DNA of 64,000 nt from Cryptomeria japonica. Its lineage: Eukaryota; Streptophyta; Pinopsida; Cupressales; Cupressaceae. Below, in pieces: positions 24,300 to 35,640 of the stretch (its first letter is position 1; each line of letters opens with the position of its first letter). The stretch spans positions 213,583,744 through 213,647,743 of the forward strand of contig NC_081411.1 in NCBI RefSeq assembly GCF_030272615.1. The letters are read 5' to 3'. Position numbers and translations under genes: made by a program. Below the pieces are notes generated by a model. That model had not been told where the DNA came from. It did not search any database and saw only the letters and a program-made list of their open reading frames with translations.

Positions 24300-27116
24300 A
24301 TGCAACCCAACCTCAATTACAAACAAGACGACATCCTTTCCCAGCTTCACACTCTTTCTTGGGATAGTAGAAGGAATCATAGTGATTTGTTTCAAGCTAG
24401 ACAAGTCCTCAAAAATGAAAGGAAAAAAGTTATACATATAGAAGAAGAGGCCTAAAGGAAACTTCTTGCACAAATAAATCCCCAACCACCTCCTCCACAA
24501 CTGATAAATTGAGGAACTAAGCTGGATCGTATATCATCTTTCTCTCCAGAGAGGTTTTACAAAGTCCTTAGGAGCAGTTCTTCTCCATTAGACTTAGTAG
24601 AGTTAGGACCTGCAACTAGGAAAAATAAAAATAAAGCTAAGAGATAGCCTTCAACATCCTCACCAGCTCAATCATCCACACCCAACGTAGAAGATCAACT
24701 GATCCCTAGTCCTCGGCCCATCGTTGCACCTTTTGTAACTCAACATCCACCGTCACCACCTACAATGGCCTACTTTAACCAAGATCACATGCCATTGGGA
24801 ACTATACTTGGAGGAGTACATGACCTACCTAGGAACCCAGACAAATTTTGTAGTAAGTTCTACTTGACAAGAGCTAGGACTACAAATGAGCATATTGAGG
24901 CATTCAAGGATGCAGTGGTTCATAACAACATAGAGCATCAAGACATGGTGTTTAGACTCTTCCCATATTCACTTGTGGAAAATGAGTATAATTGGTACTT
25001 GACCTTACCCGCAAATTCCATCAATGGTTGGGATGCTTTGGAGAAGTCTTTTATCAATCAATTTTGAGTATATTTAGATCGTGGGACATTGTACCATCAA
25101 TTTGCCTCCCTTAGGAAGTTGCCAAATCAACCTTTGACAACTTTTAATATCAACTTTCAAAGGGCATACAAGAGGTTTCAATCTCCTTACCAAGTGGCAC
25201 AGAATGTTGCAATTGACTCGTATTTGAGAGTTATTGACCCATGGAGCGCTATGTTTATCAAGAAAAGTGTACCTGAAGATCAAAGAGATACCCTCGCAAA
25301 AGTTTATGCATTGGCGGTTAACATGAATCAAGAACTGAATCAAACACCTGGGGGAATTGGGTACAACTTACCCATAGGAGTAAACCAAGGAAATCACAAC
25401 CAACTCCTCAAGGTACCATCTTCTCTACCAATATGAGCCCCAAAAATGAACCTGGTACCAATTTATGTGTCTCATCCTCAGGCTAACCAATAGTTTTCTG
25501 CTCAAGCTTTAACTTGTTAGAGAAATACCAACGTTGCCCCTATTCAAACATAGTATGTAGGTCAGGTACAAGGGAAAAATCAATAGTTGGGTAATCCCCA
25601 CATAGAAAACCAAGCCTCAACTATGATGCCCGAGGGTCAAGGATCACACATATCCGCTGAAGTAGAAGCATTGAAGAAGATGATTTCACAAGTTACTTCA
25701 AATCTGAGTCAACTGAAGATAAATCCTCTGGGAGGGTATAACCAATCCCAAACATACAATAATCAGTGAAACTATAACAATCAAAATCAAAACCAAAGGT
25801 ATAACTCCAAGTTGTATAATAGACAGTCGAACATGGGTCCAAACAACGGTGGGGTGAACCATGACCATCTTGATGCGAGAGACAACCCAAATAATACACA
25901 AAGCATTAACCTTGCTAATATGAATTTATTGACTAATTGGTGTAAGTTGCATGATATAAAATCGCACTCGGAAGTCAAATGCACCCAGTTTGAAAAGATC
26001 ATTAGGATTACTCAGGTTGATTCTAAACTGGCACGTTTCTCCAATGAGGAACCAGAAAAGGTTAATACAGCAATGTCGGTTGATACATTCCTATACAAGG
26101 AGTTCCAAGAAAAAGTTCAAGGTGAATCGTGTGTCTATGATGCTCAATATTTTCAAGCCAGGAATAATTACAACCTCAGAAGCCAAGGCAAGGCTCCATT
26201 GACAGAACCACCTCCCCCAAAGGGTGGATTTGTATTGCCTGATGCAAATGCTAGTAATAATCCTCCCCCTCCTCAAGTTTTTCAAGGAGCACGTCCTAGA
26301 CAAAGTCAAGGACAATAATATGTTTTGAAAGGATCTTTTGATGTTAATAAGGAGATGGAGAGGACTGCAACCACTATGTCCCTAATGGAGGTACTGAGAT
26401 ATTGCCCCGGACAAAAGAAGGCTCTCCTTAATAAGTTGGAACAACGAGAGTCTCAGAGAAATGAGGTTAAGATGGCTGACTTGAATGAAGTTAATGCCAA
26501 TATCATTAATGATGCCATCAAAAACCTGCCACTTCTACTCAGTTTGAAAATATGTGGAAAGAACTTATACACTTGTTTGATAGATTCAAGCACATCTAGA
26601 AATGTAATGCCTTACTCTATATGTCAGAAGCTTGGTCTCAACCCAATGCATGCAAACAGCAAGGTGGTACAATTGGATAAGACTGAGGTCAATGTGATTG
26701 GGGAATTGAAAGACGTATACATCCAGTTGAGCATTGATCGACACATATCCCATTATATTGATATACAAGTGGTTGATATTCCTGAAGTATATGGGATGCT
26801 TCTTAGTAGAGATTGGTCAAAAACTTTGGGAGGTTACTTCTCTACCTATTTTATATACTTATGGCTTCCTTGGAAAGGAGTAAGTAACCAGATCCAAATT
26901 GACAATGAGCCTAAATTGAAGAAGTTAGTCACAGAATATGGAGCTCCCAATGAGGTGGCATATGTTGAAGTGAGTCTAGGAGTCTATAGAGTAAATGAAA
27001 TTGTCACTTTTTTTGCACCTATAGTTCCCCAGTCTCATCGAATTGATATGGCAAAGCATAAAGTGAGGATTAAAGATTTTATTGCCAGAATAAAACAAGG
27101 GATGTCCCTGTTATGA
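24300..27116 (+). pseudogene. Giant element gag and protease
   Basis: One frame is kept for almost 3 kb, broken only by stops (for example 24453, 25065, 25434, 25490, 25767, 26316, 27114). The ATG at 24300 is the first in frame, but the true start is uncertain. A proline-rich N-terminal part precedes a Gypsy-type capsid at about 24765-25330. An Asn/Gln-rich segment follows to about 25870. I see no CCHC zinc knuckle. The aspartic protease lies near 26540-26830, with IDSSTSRNVM where IDSG is expected: the Gly of the active-site triplet (AGC at 26589-26591) is Ser, so the enzyme would be inactive. Most stops are one C-to-T change from CAA, CAG or CGA. Confidence 0.75.
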
Positions 27117-30100
27117 GATGACATTAAAGTGAAAGATTTGTTACTCCCACAGTGGTGTAGGATACATCATCAAGAACATTCAGAGATATGTTGTATTCCT
27201 TGCCAAAATGAGGTTATGAAGTCGATGAGTCTAGTCCCTTGTGAGGATACTAATTATAGTGCCAAAGTGGAAGAAATTCAATTGCCAAACCAAGAGAGAT
27301 TAATTCTCCAAAGGGAGGATGTTATAATAGAAACTTCCCAACTAGAGCAATGCAAGAAGGAGATCCTTATAGTTGATATAGGAAAGAAAGGGAATGAGGA
27401 GACTCCACCCAAGCAAGAGAATGAAGAAACTCAATCTCCCATGCAGCTTCAAGTAGAGCAGTCCATGCCCAATACGCTTGAAGTACTCATGGAACTTGTA
27501 AATGAACAACCTCAGATGTTAGAAGACCTTGAACTCAAGGAACAACAACCACTTTTGGAAACTAATCTTCCTCCATTAATCACTAAACCTAAGTCGAAGA
27601 CTGTAAAGAAATTAAAAGATGAAATATGGTTTCTAAAGTTTGATGGGTCTAGATCCAAGCAAGGCAGTGGAGCAAGAGTCGAGTTAACCAGTCCCAAAGG
27701 GAAGACCTTTCTAGCCTCCTATTGACTCCAATTCCCTTGCACTAACAATATTACTAAGTATGAGGCCCTAATTAGGGTACTACTCTTTGCTCATAAGAAG
27801 GGAGCCAAATGCTTAAGACTGCAAGGAGATTCTAAATTGGTAGTTAAGCAAGTAAGAAGCCAATATGCATGTTAGGACAAAAGGTTAGCAGCATATAGGA
27901 ACAGAGTATGGGGGTTGGTTGAAGATTTTGATGCTTTCAATATCTAGTTGGTGCCTAGTAAAGTAAACAGGATATTAGATGCATTGTCTATAGCAGCAAG
28001 TACACTAGAACCAGTAAGTCAATCTCCTTTGAAGATATTTTCCATAGAGCTGGTCTCCACACCTATTGTGCCAATAACATCAAACACTTTCAAGTCTTTA
28101 AGGATGATACACACATTCTAGCTTTCCTTGCTAATTCAGGGGCTTTTGAACAAAAAATATTTGATGAAAAGGATAGATTAGATGATGTTGATGAAGAGGG
28201 TGATGAAGAAATCATAAATTTGCCTACAAATGTCATTCCCAAAGGTATGGTCACTCTAGAAAGGCTTTTTTATTCTGACCCCAAGATAAAGGAAAGTTTG
28301 ACCATGAATTCAGATGCTGGCAAATATGAACCACATAATATTGGTCCAAAAGGTCAGGAGAAGATAGTATACATTGACAAGATTTGCACTCCCACTGAAA
28401 GGGAGATAATTATACAAATCTTAAAAGAGTACGTTGATGTTATAGCATGGGGATATGAGGACCTCAAAAAATTTGATACATCTATCATCACTCATGTTAT
28501 ACCTTTGAAACTCAATACAAAGCCATTCAGACAGAAGTAGTGACTGGTCAATTCATTTATCGAGCTCTTAATTTTTAAAGAAGTACAAAAGCTTCTTAAT
28601 GTTAGGATCATCTTCCCAGTCCATCACTCTACTTGGGTCGCAAATTTGGTGTCGGTAAGGAAAAAGAATGGGTAAATTCATCTTTGTGTTTATTTTCGCA
28701 ACCTCAATAAGGCATTAGAAAAGGACAATTACCTACTCCCTTCCCTAGATGAGGTATTGCAAGTTGTTAATGGTTCATAGATGATGTCATTCCTAGATGG
28801 TTATTCTGGATATAACCAAGTTTTGGTGAACCATGAAGACCACATGAAAATAGCGTTTACCAAGAAGTGGAGAACGTATGCATACCATAAGATGTTGTTT
28901 GGGTTAATTAATGTCAGAGCAACATTCCAGAGAGCGATGGATATAGCTTTCAAAGACTTGATTGGAAAATGTATTATTATATATATGGATGACCTGACTA
29001 TATTTTCTAAAGTTAGAGGAGATCACCCGAACCACCTCCACAAAGTTCTAGAAAGATGCCAAAGATATGGAATATCCCTTAATCCAAAAAAGTGTGTATT
29101 CGGCATGGCCGAAGGGAAGCTCCTCAGTCATGCAATCTTTGAAAGAGGTATATCCATAGACCCGGATCAAGTAGATGCATTGTTAAAATTGAAGATGCGT
29201 AGAAGTAAAAAGGAGATGAGATCTTTCTTCGGGAAGATCAATTTTGTCAGAAAGTTTATCACTGGGTTTGTAGAGATAGTCAATCCACTAAATGAAATGA
29301 TGAAGAAGGATGCTAAGACTGAATGGACTACAGAAGAAAGAGAGGTGTTCGCCCAAATCAAGAGGTCCATTGTAGAAGCTCCTGTACTGACTAGTCCTGA
29401 CTATACTTTGCTATTTTATATATATTATTTTACTTTGTTGCATTCAGGTGTTGTTGTTCTGACATAGAGGCAAGTAGGGGATGAGAAACCCATCACATTC
29501 ATGAGCTCCCCTTTTGAAAGTGTTGAGGTGAGATATTCTTCTCTTGAGAAATAGGATTTTTATTTAGTGAGAGCAGTCAAGAAATTCAGACTATATATCT
29601 TCAGGAGCAAAATATACGCAATTGTACCTGATCAAGTAGTTAAGTCACTGTTTATGCAATCAGAGATGGGAGAACATCAAGGGAAATGGATGGCTATTTT
29701 ATAAGAGTTTGATCTAGAAATGCATCCAATGAAGTTAGTTAGAGGCCAGGGTCTGTCTCAAGCTATGGTGACTAATATACCTCAAATCTAGTGCCAACAG
29801 TATACATTGCAGTCATTCACTCAGGACCCATGGTACACTAATTTGGTTTTTATCTTGTTGAATAACAAGTGTCTTGAGAGGTTGACAACCACACAAAGAT
29901 GAGCTTTAAAGCTCAAAAGTGCCAATTATATGATCAAGGATTCGGCATTTTATAGGAAGAACTACAAAGGTATTTACCTTCAATGTCTTGATCATCAAGA
30001 AGTCCGCAAAATGATCGAGGAATTCCATGGGAAATATGGTATAAGCCATGGATCAGCAAACACTCTTGCACATCAGATTTTGAAGGTTGGGTACTACTGG

Positions 30101-30987
30101 CCTAGTATTTGTAAAGATACTCATGAACATGTTCGTCATTGCCATACATGCCAAACTACAGCTTCCAGAGAAAGGAATCCTGCCATGCCTCTGCAACAAG
30201 TGTTTGAGGTAAGACCATTTGCCCAATGGGCATTGGATTTCGTAGGTGTCATTAATCCTAATTCGTCTGTAGGACACAAGTTCATTCTCACAACAATGGA
30301 TTATTGCACCCGATGGACGGAGGCAATAGCATGTAGGAATGCTACTATAGAGGTTGTTCTTAAATTCCTTGATGAACACATCGTCACCAAGTTTGGTATG
30401 ACTTTCGCTCTGGTATGTGACAATGGACCTACTTTTACTTCAACACAATTAATGCAATGGTCATATGAGTATAAGTGATATTGAAATTCTCATCTAATTA
30501 CTATCCACAAGGTAATGGAGTAGTTGAATCCACAAATAAGAATATTTTAGATGTTATTAAGAAGCTACTTGAAAAAAATCCCAGGGATTGGCACAATCAG
30601 TTGAGTTACACCCTATGGGCTAATCAAACCAAAGTGAAAGCCGCCCTAGGAAATTCTTCATATTACCTTGTTTATGGAAAAACCCCTATTTTCCTGGTCA
30701 ATTTACAAATACCTGTCCTCTAGCTAATGAAAGAACTTAAAATTGAGGATCAGGTAGAAGTTTGTCCTCTGAATCTATTAAAACTTGATGAGAAAAGGAT
30801 TAATACCCTACAACACTTCGCTAAGCATCAAGCAGTTGTTACGCGATGGTTTGATAAAAGAGCCAAGGTGAAAGCCTTTCAGATCTCTGACTTAGTTCTA
30901 TTATGGGAAAAGGCCAAGGAAAAGAAGGGTGATCACCATAAGTTTGATAAGTTGTGGTTAGGTCCTTACCAGGTTGCTGAAATTTAG
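27117..30987 (+). pseudogene. Giant element pol: RNase H, RT, second RNase H, integrase
   Basis: After an acidic Gln/Glu-rich linker, an RNase H domain starts near 27635 (FDGSRSKQGSG, then KYEAL, GDSKLVVKQV and RILDALS, keeping the D-E-D-D pattern). The frame shifts near 28090. A conserved linker (YEDLKKFDTSIITH) leads into RT at about 28600-29400, with YMDD at 28982-28993. A Gypsy RNase H-like region follows at 29400-29760 (VRAVKKFRLYIFRSK). Integrase follows, with the HHCC zinc region (CHTC near 30150), D at 30236, D at 30419 and, after a frameshift near 30478, E at 30526, then a basic C-terminal tail. RNase H before RT and again after it is a dual-RNase H arrangement. The region is decayed by stops and two frameshifts. 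Confidence 0.8.
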
Positions 30988-31881
30988 GAGAGAACACTTC
31001 TAGGTTGACCTCTTTGACTAGAGAACTTGTACCATTGCCCGTCAATGGTTAGTTTCTCAAGCACTTTTTTGGTTAATCTGCAGTGGAGCTTGACCTATTG
31101 TACTATAGTAGATTAGCTATTTTTGTTTTGTTTGCATGTTTGTTGCATGTTTTCATTTTTTTTGTTGCGTTCCTGTTTCCGTTTCTGTTTTGTTTGCTTG
31201 TTTAGTTTGGTTTTGTTTCATTTCTTGTGTCGGGATACATGTTTATTCTCAAGAATTCTGAAGGGTAGGTGTTCTTTGCATAACAGATTACGGAATTTGG
31301 AGAGATTTTGACTCTTTGCTCTTTACAGCTTCATTAATATTTGGTTAATTTTGAAACCTTTGTCTACACTCGTCCAAGGTGGTATATAATAGTTTAAATA
31401 TTATTTGAGTTCTTGACTCTCACTTGGAAGAGGCTAACCTAATTACTTAGCACTACCATCACATTAAGTTACATCAAAAAAATTTGTAAGGTATCAAATG
31501 AACTTGTTTCTTACTGAAAAATTAAAAGTCAGGATGTTTCACATTGTCCATCATGGCTCCCAACCCAGTGATTGACTTCAATGTCTAAAAGTTGCTTAAA
31601 GGTTATGAAAGAAATAATCCTTCTGTATTTTATAATGTGAACAAATGGTCTAAAAAAATGAAAGAGAAAAGAAAAGATCCACTTAAAGTGACTAAACTTG
31701 GGTGATTCAAGTAATCTCCATCGGGGCTATGGACGCCTGGCTGGCAGTGGAGCTCTGTTTGATGGGAGCCAGAGGTATCTCTGTCGGAGCTATGAACACC
31801 TCCCTGGCAGTAGAGCTATGCCCAAGATAACCTTGCATGAAACACATTGGTTGACTTCACCTGTGTAGCTTGCGCTCAATT
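30988..31881 (+). other. 3' non-coding region of the giant element
   Basis: T-rich sequence follows the integrase (31100-31210), then mixed sequence without a coherent frame, and a short direct repeat. It runs up to the nested solo LTR. Confidence 0.5.
31714..31820 (+). repeat. Two-copy direct repeat in the giant element's 3' region
   Basis: 31714-31757 and 31777-31820 are diverged copies of a roughly 44-bp unit (core ATCTCYRTCGGRGCTATG, then CTGGCAGTRGAGCTMTG), spaced about 63 bases apart. Confidence 0.6.
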
Positions 31882-34464
31882 TGTTGGCATTGTGTTGTCA
31901 TTGATGTCAACCGGTATGGGATGACTACTGGTATAAGAGATGTATGTGCAACACTGTCATGGATGAGTACAGGATGAGATATCTTTGATATCACCTTGTG
32001 TTGCAGAACACCGATAAGGTAAGGGAGAGAGTGTCATTCAGAGGAATGATCACTAAGGTCACCAGTACACAAGTTAGTGTCTGACTTGTGTGGATGAAAT
32101 GGACAGGTTACTGGTACAGTGTATCACCGATAAGGAGAGTATGTCAACTGGTAAGTGAAGTGTTGACAATGAGCAGGATGCTTGGATGTTGTTTGTGATG
32201 AAGAGCCAGAATGTTACCTAAATCACATCAACATCAAAGGAGAAGAATGAACAAGTCATCGGTATGCTGTGTGGATGACGAATAGTAGGACTCCCACTGG
32301 ATAGAGATGTAGTCACCATGTAAAGTGATGAATGACAATGAATGTGCTCACACCAGATCACATGTTCATGTTTGAAGATGTGTTGCACAAACAGGGAAGC
32401 CACATGAGTGCATTGCAGGATCCAGATGACAAGGTATCACTCCACCAATAAGTGGAGCTTATCTCCTACTATGCATAATGTGCATTATAATTCTATGAGA
32501 TAAGGAAGAAGAGGTAAAGGCAAGTGTTTGAAGGCTCACACCGGATCTACCAGTGAAATAAAGGAATGCCTCAAGTGCATGAAATCAAGGTTATGCACTG
32601 GACCGATAGAGAAGGCATTTTGGGATGCCGGTGCAGATGAAGAGTGATGGGTTTGTCACTCTGAAAAACTAGTTGAGATATGATCTGAGCTAATCAGGGA
32701 GAAGGCAAGGCTAAGCAGATTCAGATAGAGGAAAATGGTTGGATTGAAGATGGAGTTTGTTGAAGGTTGATGACATCGTGTCATTAAGAGTGTTTACTAG
32801 TATGTAATTCCACCAGTAATATGGACAAGGTGCAGATGCAGAAGACTTCCCACCTGATGAAAATGAGCATGCTATGGATAGATATGTGTGGTGATCAGTT
32901 GAGGTGTTCCACCGGTAGTTCAGCAAAGAGAAGACATGAAGGTTAACTGGTAAAGTGTGAGATACTGGCAAGGTTGGTGAACCGGTAGAAAAGAAGAACC
33001 GATTGAGTGTTTGGTCGGTGATCCTGTTTGAATTGACACAAAGGTCCAAGCTGGCAGTTGGTCGACAAAGGTGCCATGTGGAGTCAAGATGGTGACATGC
33101 ATGCAACGGTAGATGGAGTGTGCATCAACAAGGTTGTTGCAGAGTTGGTAGATATTAATGGTAGACCTCATGAATCATGGGATGTGTTGCAAAGGCGTTG
33201 TAGAGGTGTGCAGCTCAAGGAAGGTCAAACATAGATGATAGATGAGATGCATCGATTGATGCAAAGTGTCCAGATGCATAATGAATTTGGTGATGAAATC
33301 TGCAGAACCATTTATGGTGATTGATCGAGTGTCTCACCGACTGACTATCCATGTTTGCTAAACATAGAAAACATGTTTTTGAAGGCACGCTAATGGCAGT
33401 GATATGCAGATAGTTGTCTGGGAGATTAGATCGATAAGATCTGATTGGATTTGGTTTGCCTCGAGGTTGATGAGGAAACCCTAATCGCCTGAGATTTGAA
33501 GTGGCTTTTGGCAGGAAAACTAGGTGATAAATAAGGAAGCCAAAATCATTGAAGGTTGTTGTTGAAGGGGAGAGTGTTGCTTTTGCAAGGAAGAGCAAAT
33601 CAGTCAAGTACTCAATGAGTATCTAAAAAGAGACTGTGTGTGAGAGTGAGAATCAAGTTGAGAGGATCAACCGGCAATGGTGAGGAACCAGTAGTCTGCA
33701 AGTGAGTCTGTGAGAGAAGTATAAACCAGTAGAGAAGAGTTGCAGAAGAGTGCGGAGTAGACAAGAAGGAACTGGCAGAAGAAAGAACCGGTGGAGAGTA
33801 GCAGAGCAGTTGAGAGAAAAGACAATCAGTAGATAGTATAGGCAAAGACAGAGAGAGAACTGATAGAGGAGGAGAAGAGGTTGAACCGATAAGGTTGCAG
33901 CAAGAGATAAGATTGCAGCAGTGTTTGGGTAAGGTAGAGAACCAGCAATTAACTAGATAGAAGATCCAGCAGAGAGATTCAAAGAAGAGTTACAAAATCC
34001 ATTTGTAACAAGGATATTAACTTGAAAATGATTATGTTTTGTACTCACTGAGTTGGAGCTTGGTGCAGGGGTTGTAGATCCTTGGGTTGGTGCCCTAAAA
34101 TCAGGGGTTGGTGCTCCTTGGGTTGGTGATCCTTAGGTTGGTGCCCTAAATCAGAGGTTGGTGATCCTTGGGTTGGTGCCCTAAAAACTGTAATCAGATC
34201 TTTTACATTGTGGGGCTGGATTGGAGCAGTAGTCTCTCCCAGCATTTCTCACTGAGGTTTTTCCCATCTTGGGTTTTCCTCGTATATGTTGGTGTTATGT
34301 GATGTCCCTCTTGTGTGAATGCATTTGTGTTTAGTCTCCTCACTAACCGGTAAGTTTGCATTTAGTTAGATCTGTTAATCGGTATACTCACATAAGGATA
34401 GTTAAAGGGAAAAGTTTGAGAACCACTAATTCACCCCTCTCTCAGTGGTGCATTGTGTCTAGCA
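31882..34464 (+). repeat. Long Copia-type solo LTR (2,583 bp) nested in the giant element
   Basis: Starts TGTTGGCATT and ends TCTAGCA, with the exact target duplication CAATT (31877-31881 and 34465-34469). The 5' end shares TTGTCATTGATGTCAA and CCGGT with the Copia LTRs at 15114 and 2869, and the 3' end has the CACCCCTCTCTCAGT block, giving plus orientation. No primer-binding site, polypurine tract or retroelement protein is visible inside, so it is a solo LTR; a non-autonomous element of LTR character is a less likely alternative. Minus-strand frames inside look spurious. Confidence 0.75.
34081..34186 (+). repeat. GGTTGGTG-core short tandem repeat inside the solo LTR
   Basis: The core GGTTGGTG recurs six times in about 105 bases, alternately followed by CCCTAAA and by a short GATCC- or GCTCC-type stretch, so two interleaved subunits of about 15-20 bases build a 35-base unit. 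Confidence 0.75.
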
Positions 34465-34694
34465 CAATTTCCTTTGTTTGTCTTCATTGTTGAGAATGAT
34501 GGAGTAATAAATCATTTGCACACACTTAAGAGTTAATTTTGTTCAGTTCTAGACTTGGTTGTGTGTTCATTAGTTCACTCATCTTTTCTCTCTTATATAT
34601 AGTTTTGAATGATAGTAGCCTTAGGTGTCAGGTTATATCAGAGATTCTGAAGTTCTAAAATTCCTAAAGTCATTTTTCCCAGATAGGCGCCATT
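34465..34694 (+). other. Remainder of the giant element's 3' non-coding region
   Basis: Begins with the CAATT duplication and runs to the 3' LTR. The bases just before the LTR (CAGATAGGCGCCATT) are not a convincing polypurine tract, which is unusual for this position. Confidence 0.5.
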
Positions 34695-34794
34695 TGTTAT
34701 GCCCTACATACCTAACCCCATTAGTTTCCTTGTCTTGAAAATATGGGTCCCTCCTTTTTTTCTTTTTGGAGCTTTGTTTTTTTAGTTTTTGCCA

Positions 34795-35310
34795 TGACAC
34801 TTCGGAACTCTGGAACCCCAAAGTCCCGAGGTGTCCTTTTCCTATTTTTGAAGTCCTACCCCAAAACTCCAAAACCTCGAAGTTCTGAGGTAGGCACTTG
34901 TTTTTGGTTGTGTTCTTACCTCGGAACCCCGGAGCTCCGGAGTTCTGAGGTAGGCTATTTTTTCTTGTGTTTGTCACGACCCCGGAACCTCGGAGTCCCA
35001 AAATCATTCCTTGTCTCTTTTCATCATTGAAGCCTCAGAATTCTGGAGTCCCAGGATTCTGAGTTCTTCATGTTTTGTTGTTAGTCATTTCAGAACCCCA
35101 AAACCTTAGAGTCCAAAATTTATGTTGTCTTTGCAATCCCGGAGTCCCGAAGTTGCTTTGCTTGTTTTTCTTAGTCCACCTCAGAACCCCAGAACCCCAG
35201 AATCTAGAGGTTCCCCTGCTTGTTTTTTACCATGGAACCCCAGAGTTCCAAGGTCTGTTTGGCTTTTCTTGTTTGTTGACTTCGGAAGTCCGAAACCCTG
35301 GACTCCTGAG
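34795..35310 (+). repeat. Hairpin-motif cluster in the 3' LTR
   Basis: Counterpart of 10430-10950, with about ten degenerate copies of the CCTCGGAACC and CCGGAGT motif. One near 34918-34951 (CCTCGGAACCCCGG, then CCGGAGTTCTGAGG) is among the best-preserved inverted pairs. Confidence 0.65.
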
Positions 35311-35349
35311 GTCGTGTTTAAGGTAATCGTATGAACATAATTTCGGGGG

Positions 35350-35357
35350 TATAAATA
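35350..35357 (+). promoter_or_regulatory. TATA box of the giant element's 3' LTR
   Basis: TATAAATA in the context GGGGGTATAAATAGAGG, identical to the 5' LTR site. It could drive a short transcript of the accessory ORF independent of gag-pol. Confidence 0.6.
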
Positions 35358-35640
35358 GAGGAAATAAAAATTTTGAGCTCATTTGTGCATTTAGATTTTT
35401 AGACTTCCTTGCTCTGCCTCCCACCTACGCGCATCCACATCACCAAGTTTTTGAGGTTTTTCTTCCACTAGGTTGGCAGTTTTTTTTTTCCCTCTTTGTG
35501 TTTTCTCATTTAGATCTTTTAGTTTTTTAGCTTAGATTTGTTTTTTTAGTTTTTTTTTCTTGTTTTGCATGTTTTAATTGATATATTTGATGATGTGATG
35601 GGATAATTTGTGGTTCTTTCTTGCAGCTCAGAAAAATTAG

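Noticed and set aside
32711-33845. Several minus-strand frames in the 2.6-kb solo LTR
   Set aside because: Overlapping short frames with Ser/His/Leu-rich composition and no domain; expected by chance in LTR sequence.
34680-34694. GGCGCCA before the 3' LTR as a primer-binding site
   Set aside because: It lies upstream of the 3' LTR, not downstream of the 5' LTR, so it cannot serve as the element's primer-binding site.
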